64,000 nt of DNA from contig NZ_SLZG01000004.1 in NCBI RefSeq assembly GCF_004341625.1, positions 453,643-517,642 on the forward strand, given 5' to 3'. A program made the translations under genes and the position numbers. The DNA comes from Rhizobium sp. BK376. GTDB lineage: Bacteria; Pseudomonadota; Alphaproteobacteria; Rhizobiales; Rhizobiaceae. A model generated the notes under the pieces. That model was not told the origin of the DNA. It saw only the letters and a program-made list of their open reading frames with translations, and made no database searches. Of this stretch, positions 58,859-64,000 are shown one piece after another (position 1 is the first letter of the stretch; the number at the start of each line of letters is the position of its first letter).

Positions 58859-60205
58859 TCAATTTGTCGAATTACTGTCTACTAACATTCTCGGCCATTC
58901 GATGCGAATTCTCGCCCCCGGCGTTTCCGGGTCGCGGTTGTCGAAGTTGAGCACCGCACCTGATCGCTCCAGCAAGGTTTTGGCGATGAAGAGACCAAGG
59001 CCGAGCCCGCCTGCCGTATCGTCGCGCTGCCGGCTGGTCACATAAGGTTCGCCTATCCGCGTCAGAACATCCGGCGAATAACCGTTGCCGTCGTCCTCGA
59101 TGACGATGACTAGCAGTTCGGGGTTGTACTCGACCGTGACAGTCACCTTGCTGCGTGCATAATCGACGGCATTTTCGATGAGATTGCCGAGCCCGTACAT
59201 GATACCCGAATTGCGGCTCAGGATCGGCTCGCCGGAACGGGGGCTTTTCTCGATAATCTCGAGATTGATGCCGAATTCGCGATGCGGCGCGATGATCTCT
59301 TCCATCATGGAGGAGAGAGTAAGCCGCCGCATATGCGCCTCGTCATCGGAGGACAGCGTCGTCAATCGGCGGAGAATGTCGCGGCAACGCTCGCTCTGGC
59401 TTCGAAGCAGCGCCACGTCTTCACGGTAGCGCTCGTCATGGCTGAGTTCCCGCTCCATCTCCTTGGCGACGACGCTGATCGTCGCAAGCGGCGTGCCGAG
59501 TTCGTGGGCGGCGGCTGCCGCCAGTCCATCGAGCTGGGAAAGGTGTTTCTCGCGCTGCAGTACAAGCTCCGTTGCCGCAAGCGCCTCCGCAAGCTGGCCT
59601 GCTTCCATCGACACGCGATACGCATAGAAGGCCGCGAATGCCATTGTGGACGCGATCGAGCACCAGACGCCGAGCTGCATGACGCTGTGAACATTCACTT
59701 CGACGCCGCCGTACCAGGGGAGGGGAAAGGGCGAGAAGGCAAGTCCCGTGATGCAGATCATCGCAAGCACGATCAGCACCATGCTGTAGCGGATCGGCTG
59801 CGAGGCGAAGGATATGATGACGGGCACGCAGACGAGCACCGAGAAGGGATTGGCAAGCCCGCCGGTAATAAACAGCAATCCGCAAAGCTGAAGCAGGTCA
59901 AGGCCGAGCAGGGCAAAGGCTGCCGGCGGCTCGAGCCGGTGCGTCGCCGGATAGCGCAGTGTCAGGAAGAAATTGATCCAGGCAAGGCATGCGATCAGCA
60001 CGCAGCACGGCATCAGGGGCAGCGGGAATTTCAGCCAGAAGGCAACGATCGCAACCGTCACGGTCTGGCCACCGACGGCGAGCCAGCGCAGACGAACGAT
60101 CGTCTGCAGACGCAGTCTCCGGCTGGTCTTGTAGTCGTGCGGCGCCTTTGCGTCCGCTTCAGTAATAATTCCGAATCCTCTGCGAAGCCACTGCATGTCC
60201 ATCAT
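58859..60205 (-). CDS. actS: Redox sensor histidine kinase ActS/RegB
   Basis: The 448-residue protein has five to six membrane segments between residues 40 and 200. The ubiquinone-sensing motif GGLANPF lies at 115-121. The H box is LAAAAAHELGTPLATI (H234), and a cysteine in SERCRDIL (C274) corresponds to the redox-active cysteine of RegB. The CATPase follows, with NLIENAVDYA and GLGLGLFIAKTLLE. It phosphorylates ActR. The start overlaps the hrpB stop by 4 bp, so actS is probably cotranscribed with hrpB. Confidence 0.95.
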   Translation of the reverse strand: MMDMQWLRRGFGIITEADAKAPHDYKTSRRLRLQTIVRLRWLAVGGQTVTVAIVAFWLKFPLPLMPCCVLIACLAWINFFLTLRYPATHRLEPPAAFALLGLDLLQLCGLLFITGGLANPFSVLVCVPVIISFASQPIRYSMVLIVLAMICITGLAFSPFPLPWYGGVEVNVHSVMQLGVWCSIASTMAFAAFYAYRVSMEAGQLAEALAATELVLQREKHLSQLDGLAAAAAHELGTPLATISVVAKEMERELSHDERYREDVALLRSQSERCRDILRRLTTLSSDDEAHMRRLTLSSMMEEIIAPHREFGINLEIIEKSPRSGEPILSRNSGIMYGLGNLIENAVDYARSKVTVTVEYNPELLVIVIEDDGNGYSPDVLTRIGEPYVTSRQRDDTAGGLGLGLFIAKTLLERSGAVLNFDNRDPETPGARIRIEWPRMLVDSNSTN

Positions 60206-62667
60206 GTACCACGCGGCTTTGCTCTTGTCGTCGGGGCAGCCCCTGCCGGATCGTCCGGCCAGGGATGTCTCGGATAGCGCCCCCGCATATCGGCGCGCAC
60301 ATCCTTCCAGGACCCGGCCCAGAATCCCGGCAGGTCGCGGGTCGTCTGGATCGGGCGGTGCGCCGGCGAGGTCAGTTCGAGCAGCAGCGGCAGCCGTCCG
60401 CCGCCGACTGCCGGATGTTCCCTCAGCCCGAAGAGCTCCTGAACGCGGATCGTAAGTGTCGGCTCCTCTCCGTCATATTGTATCGGATGGCGCTGTCCCG
60501 TGGGCGCTTCGAAATGCGTCGGCGCCAGCCTGCTCAGTTCGCGCTGCAACTCGTGAGGCACCAGCGACATCAGCCCATTTGACAACCCACCGGACGAAAT
60601 ATCCGAGAGGCCGCGCGCCTCCGCCTGAAACGGAACGAACCAGTCGTCGAGCCGCTGGAGCAGGGCTTCGTCTCCCATGTCGGGCCAGGGCTCGCCGATC
60701 GTCCGATAGAGAAAGCCGATCCGGTCCCGCAATTGCGCCGCGTCCTTGGAGAAGGGCAAGACGTCGAGCCCGAGATCGGCAATGCCCTCGGCTAGCGCCT
60801 TCGCAACCCTTTCGCCCGAGGGCTGGGGCAGCGGCGTCTCGTCGAAGATGATGGCGCCGAGCCGCGTGACGCGCCGCGCCCGCACCTGCCGGCTTGCCCT
60901 GTCGAAGATGCATTGCTCTTCGGTCTTGATCGCGCCCGGCAGATAGGCCTCGACATCGCCGCGGGAAATCTCCGCCGCCGCCAGAATGCGCGCCTGCGCT
61001 GCCCGGCCGGTCAGGTCGGCTATGAGGAGCATCGTCGAGCCGGAAAGCCGCTCCGTCTCGGGCAATTCGGCGCCTCGTCCATTCACCATGACAAACCGCC
61101 CGCGGCCTCCGCGCTGCAGCGCGATTCGATCCGGGAAGGCATGCAGCAACAACTGGCCGGCCGTCACGGCGCCCGCTGCTCCGGGGTCCTTCGCTCCCGC
61201 CGAAGCCGCCAGCCGTCCCGCCAGCCGCCGTGACGCCTCGGCCCGCTCGCCTTTTTCAGATTTGAAGCGCCGCAGCCTGTCTTCGAGATCGACGCTGGGG
61301 CCGCCCAGCCCCTGCTCCGTCAACAAAATCGCAAGCAGCGCCGCCTCACGCCCCTGGCCGATCTCCGCTGCCGATATGACCATGGCCGACAGCCGCGGCG
61401 GCAGGGCAAGGTCACGCATCAGCCGGCCATGGACTGTCAGCATATTGTCGTCGTCGAGCGCATCGAGCTGGCGCAACAATGCCCGCGCTTCTCCGAGCGT
61501 TGTCGCCGGCGGCTGATCGACAAAGGAAAGGGTCTCCGGATCCTGAACGCCCCAATGAGCAAGGTCGAGCGCCAGTCCCGAAAGATCGCTGGAGAGGATC
61601 TGCGGCGGCGTGAACGCCGGCAGTGCTGCCGTCTGCCCCTGATGCCAGAGCCTGACGGCAACGCCCGGCTCGGTTCTGCCGGCACGGCCGGCGCGCTGGT
61701 CGGCCGACGCGCGCGACACCCGCACCGTCTCCAGCCGCGTGATCCCCGTCGAAGCCTCGAAAACGGGAAGCCGCTGCAAGCCGCTATCGATGACGATGCG
61801 GACACCATCGATGGTGATCGAGGTCTCGGCGATCGAGGTCGCCAGCACGATCTTGCGCAAGCCGGTCGGCGCAGGCCTGATCGCCGCGTCCTGTTCCTTC
61901 TGGCTGAGATTGCCGTAAAGCGGCGTGATCGTGGTCGAAGGATCGAAACGGCCTTCCAGCCGCTCCACCGTACGGGTGATTTCACCCTGTCCCGGCAGGA
62001 AAGCGAGTATGGAACCCGCCTCCGTAGCATGAGCCTCTATGATGGCGCGCGTCACCGTATCCTCGATCCGCTCGCCGGCCGGCCGCTCCTGATAACGGAT
62101 ATCGATCGGAAAGCTGCGGCCCATGCTTTCTATGACCGGCGGATGATCGAGCAGGGCGGCCACGCGCTCCACATCCAGCGTCGCCGACATGACGAGGACC
62201 CTGAGGTCCTCGCGCAGCGCCGACCGCACGTCGAGCGCCAAGGCCAGCCCGAAATCCGCATCCAGCGACCGCTCGTGAAACTCATCGAAGATGACGGCGG
62301 CCACACCCGCAAGCTCCGGATCGTCGAGGATCATCCGCGCAAACACGCCTTCCGTCACCACCTCGATCCGGGTCCGGGTCGAAATGCGGTTGTCGAGGCG
62401 CATTCTGTAGCCGACGGTGTCTCCGACCTGTTCGCCAAGCAGCGAGGCCATCCGCGCCGCTGCCGCCCGTGCCGCAAGCCGCCGCGGCTCAAGCAGGATG
62501 ATCCGGCCGTCGCCGCGCCAGGGAGCGCCAAGAAGATGAAGCGGCACGAGCGTCGTCTTGCCCGCACCTGGCGGGGCCGAGAGCACCGCCCGGCCCGCGC
62601 TCGCCAGCGCTTCGGCAATATCGGGCAGGACATGCGAGACCGGAAGCTCCGGAAGAGAAATCGTCAT
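60202..62667 (-). CDS. hrpB: ATP-dependent helicase HrpB (DEAH box)
   Basis: The 821-residue DExH/DEAH helicase has GRAVLSAPPGAGKTTLVPLHLL (Walker A), IFDEFHERSLDADFGLALAL (DEFH box), VMSATLD (motif III), FLPGQGEITRTVERLE, LATSIAETSITIDGVRIVIDSGLQR, and SADQRAGRAGRTEPGVAVRLW (motif VI). The HrpB-specific C-terminal domain ends near the stop (RYPRHPWPDDPAGA). HrpB is a putative RNA helicase; its substrate is not known. It is followed by overlapping actS. Its start is 22 bp beyond the preceding gene. Confidence 0.94.
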   Translation of the reverse strand: MTISLPELPVSHVLPDIAEALASAGRAVLSAPPGAGKTTLVPLHLLGAPWRGDGRIILLEPRRLAARAAAARMASLLGEQVGDTVGYRMRLDNRISTRTRIEVVTEGVFARMILDDPELAGVAAVIFDEFHERSLDADFGLALALDVRSALREDLRVLVMSATLDVERVAALLDHPPVIESMGRSFPIDIRYQERPAGERIEDTVTRAIIEAHATEAGSILAFLPGQGEITRTVERLEGRFDPSTTITPLYGNLSQKEQDAAIRPAPTGLRKIVLATSIAETSITIDGVRIVIDSGLQRLPVFEASTGITRLETVRVSRASADQRAGRAGRTEPGVAVRLWHQGQTAALPAFTPPQILSSDLSGLALDLAHWGVQDPETLSFVDQPPATTLGEARALLRQLDALDDDNMLTVHGRLMRDLALPPRLSAMVISAAEIGQGREAALLAILLTEQGLGGPSVDLEDRLRRFKSEKGERAEASRRLAGRLAASAGAKDPGAAGAVTAGQLLLHAFPDRIALQRGGRGRFVMVNGRGAELPETERLSGSTMLLIADLTGRAAQARILAAAEISRGDVEAYLPGAIKTEEQCIFDRASRQVRARRVTRLGAIIFDETPLPQPSGERVAKALAEGIADLGLDVLPFSKDAAQLRDRIGFLYRTIGEPWPDMGDEALLQRLDDWFVPFQAEARGLSDISSGGLSNGLMSLVPHELQRELSRLAPTHFEAPTGQRHPIQYDGEEPTLTIRVQELFGLREHPAVGGGRLPLLLELTSPAHRPIQTTRDLPGFWAGSWKDVRADMRGRYPRHPWPDDPAGAAPTTRAKPRGT

Positions 62668-62688
62668 TCTATTATTTCAGTCCACCTG

Positions 62689-63639
62689 TTATTTCAGCCC
62701 ACCGGTGACATGTTCATAGGCAAGGATGGCGCCTGCCAGATCCTCTAGCGCCGCACCCACCGATTTGAACAGCGTGATTTCCTCGCTGCCGGAGCGTCCG
62801 GAGTGAGCACCCCCTATCAGATCCTGTAGTTCGGCACGAATGTCATGTGTCTTCAACACACCGCTCTTCAGCGGCTGGACGATGTCGCCCGCCTCTTTCA
62901 CGGCTCCCGCCCGCGTATCGACGAAGACGGTCGCCCGGCCGATCGCTACATCGTCGGTCTCGCGCATGTCCGGCTTGAAGCCGCCGACGAGATCGAGATG
63001 GGCGCCGGGCTTCAACCAGGCGCCTTTTACCAGCGGTTCGCTGGAGAGTGTGACGCAGGATATGATGTCGGCGCTCCCTGCCGCTGCTTCCAGATTGCTG
63101 ACGGCCTGCGCATTCAGTCCCAGAGCCTGGGCCTCGTCGGCCATTCTCAGGGCGCTGTCGCCGTTGCGGCCCCAGATAAGGAAGCGTTTGAGGGGTCGCA
63201 CCTGCGCATGCGCCTGCATCATATTAAGTGAAAGCCGCCCTGTGCCGCAGATAAGAAGCTCTTCCGCCTCGGGATGTGCGAGATAACGGGCCGCGAGCGC
63301 AGAAGTCGCCGCTGTCCGCCGCGCCGTCAGCTCACCGCCGTCGATGGCCGCCAGCATCTCACCCGTTTTGCCGGAAGATAAGAGATAGGTGCCGAAGATC
63401 GCCGGGAGTGCACGTGTGGTATTGTCCGGAAAGACCGAGACGATCTTGATCCCTGCATATAGGCCAGGCACCCAGGCAGGCATCAGGAGAAGGGTTGCGG
63501 AACGCTCGCCCGGAACCTCCACCTCATGGTGATGGCGGATCGGCATGACGCAGTCGCCTCCAAACATGTCCGCGATCGCGGCGATCAGCTGAGGCCAGGG
63601 GAGGGCGGATCGGGTTGCGTCTTGGTCGAGTACCAACAT
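62689..63639 (-). CDS. Ornithine cyclodeaminase/mu-crystallin family protein
   Basis: The 316-residue NAD(P)-binding protein has GIKIVSVFPDNTTRALPAIFGTYLLSSGKTGEMLAAIDGGELTARRTAATSALAARYLA, typical of the family, and the Rossmann segment LLICGTGRLSLNMMQAHAQVRP. DADxxxG-type ends are less clear. Members include ornithine cyclodeaminase, alanine dehydrogenase and pyrroline/piperideine-2-carboxylate reductase (LhpI); the actual reaction is not determined, though a hydroxyproline- or lysine-related ketimine reductase is plausible. The C-terminus VTGGLK is followed by a near-copy of its coding end (62669-62702). It lies 21 bp from hrpB on the same strand. Confidence 0.88.
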   Translation of the reverse strand: MLVLDQDATRSALPWPQLIAAIADMFGGDCVMPIRHHHEVEVPGERSATLLLMPAWVPGLYAGIKIVSVFPDNTTRALPAIFGTYLLSSGKTGEMLAAIDGGELTARRTAATSALAARYLAHPEAEELLICGTGRLSLNMMQAHAQVRPLKRFLIWGRNGDSALRMADEAQALGLNAQAVSNLEAAAGSADIISCVTLSSEPLVKGAWLKPGAHLDLVGGFKPDMRETDDVAIGRATVFVDTRAGAVKEAGDIVQPLKSGVLKTHDIRAELQDLIGGAHSGRSGSEEITLFKSVGAALEDLAGAILAYEHVTGGLK

Positions 63640-63909
63640 GGCGAGCCTCCAGAATGCCGGTTCTTTCCCTATGTCCGGCGACAGCGCAAACTAGCGAATG
63701 CTGCCCTCAGCGCAATATGGAGAAGAGGCGCGAGGATTGAATTGGCGTCTCCGAACGCTATCTCCCTACCGAGCGGCGCATCAGATAGAAAACGGTACCC
63801 GGATTCCTACTCATTTGGAGGTGAGTACTGGGAGGCTTGTGATTGTGCAGAAAAAAGATCAACGAAAACAGCATGTTACAAAAATGTCAAAAAACTTTGT
63901 TTGGCGCTG
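63640..63909. other. Gene-free region between the cyclodeaminase-family gene and the presumed rRNA promoter
   Basis: No convincing gene is seen. The left part holds the cyclodeaminase promoter region; the right part (about 63840-63909) is AT-rich (aaaaaagatcaacgaaaacagcatgttacaaaa), consistent with an UP-like element before a strong promoter. Confidence 0.5.
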
Positions 63910-63939
63910 TTGACTAGTTCGTTGGGTAGGGTCTATAAG
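63910..63939 (+). promoter_or_regulatory. Strong sigma-70-type promoter, probably of an rRNA operon
   Basis: TTGACT (63910-63915) and CTATAA (63933-63938), spaced 17 bp, closely fit the alphaproteobacterial vegetative consensus. An AT-rich stretch precedes it, and the GC-rich leader after it (gacgagggcggcggcgctgc...) resembles rhizobial 16S rRNA leaders. Transcription runs off the right edge. That an rrn operon follows is an inference. Confidence 0.6.
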
Positions 63940-64000
63940 CCCGATCACTGACGAGGGCGGCGGCGCTGCTGGCGACGAACTGCCTCGCTCTGGAGTTTCG

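Noticed and set aside
63526..63951. 141-residue plus-strand frame near the right edge
   Set aside because: It starts antisense to the cyclodeaminase-family gene, crosses its promoter and the presumed rRNA promoter, and has no recognisable motif.

Overview
The window looks like a core chromosomal segment of a fast-growing alphaproteobacterium of the order Rhizobiales, most probably Rhizobium or a close relative. The base composition is GC-rich. The gene neighbourhoods are typical of rhizobia: ppsR-maf-aroE-coaE-dnaQ/secB, chvI-chvG-hprK-EIIA-HPr divergent from pckA, hrpB-actS-actR, trpFBA-accD-folC/trxA and addBA. The ppsR end and the maf/aroE/coaE/dnaQ cluster usually lie close to the chromosomal origin in this group, but no origin is visible here. 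Coding density is very high. I see no insertion sequence, prophage, integrase, CRISPR array or tRNA gene. The genus assignment is an inference from gene order and sequence.

Layout. 0-3 kb: end of ppsR, then maf, aroE, coaE and dnaQ on the plus strand, facing secB across a shared terminator. 3-7 kb: fxsA, then the tightly overlapping tim44-like/mltA/smr/HTH operon. 7-15 kb: gyrB, a nitroreductase, a DUF2218 protein, glutathionyl-hydroquinone reductase, an FAH-family enzyme, PHB depolymerase and a DUF2852 protein. 15-21 kb: a zinc metallopeptidase, then trpF-trpB-trpA-accD-folC, facing trxA. 21-33 kb, all minus strand: divL, a tsaE-amgK fusion, murU, addB and addA. These combine cell-cycle signalling, tRNA modification, peptidoglycan recycling and double-strand-break repair. 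33-39 kb, minus strand: the chvI-chvG acid/envelope two-component system with hprK, an EIIA of the mannose type and HPr, followed by ahcY. 39-42 kb: pckA, arfB, kbp and alkB. 42-47 kb, minus strand: hisB, a DUF2628 gene, hisH, hisA, hisF, hisE and coaA. 47-56 kb: hslV-hslU, a DUF1402 secreted protein, a P450, a lone hydantoinase-A-like protein, malate synthase G and a small orphan gene. 56-64 kb: an L,D-transpeptidase, mmcB, the hrpB-actS-actR operon, an ornithine-cyclodeaminase-family gene, and at the right edge a strong sigma-70-type promoter that probably drives an rRNA operon beginning just outside the window.

Functionally this is core genome: amino-acid synthesis (aro, trp, his), coenzyme A, DNA replication and repair, cell-wall turnover, and three regulatory modules (ChvGI with the incomplete PTS, ActSR, DivL). 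No clearly novel multi-gene system stands out. The most interesting points are as follows. The histidine-kinase-like protein at 30383-32965 carries tyrosine (Y639) in place of the phospho-accepting histidine, as in DivL. TsaE and a sugar kinase are fused next to MurU. MltA is encoded without a signal peptide. AccD has lost three of its four zinc-ribbon cysteines. There is a perfect ATAAAGA/TCTTTAT operator-like palindrome before ahcY, a 10-bp perfect inverted repeat before the hydroquinone reductase gene, and a compositionally odd orphan gene at 56197-56712.
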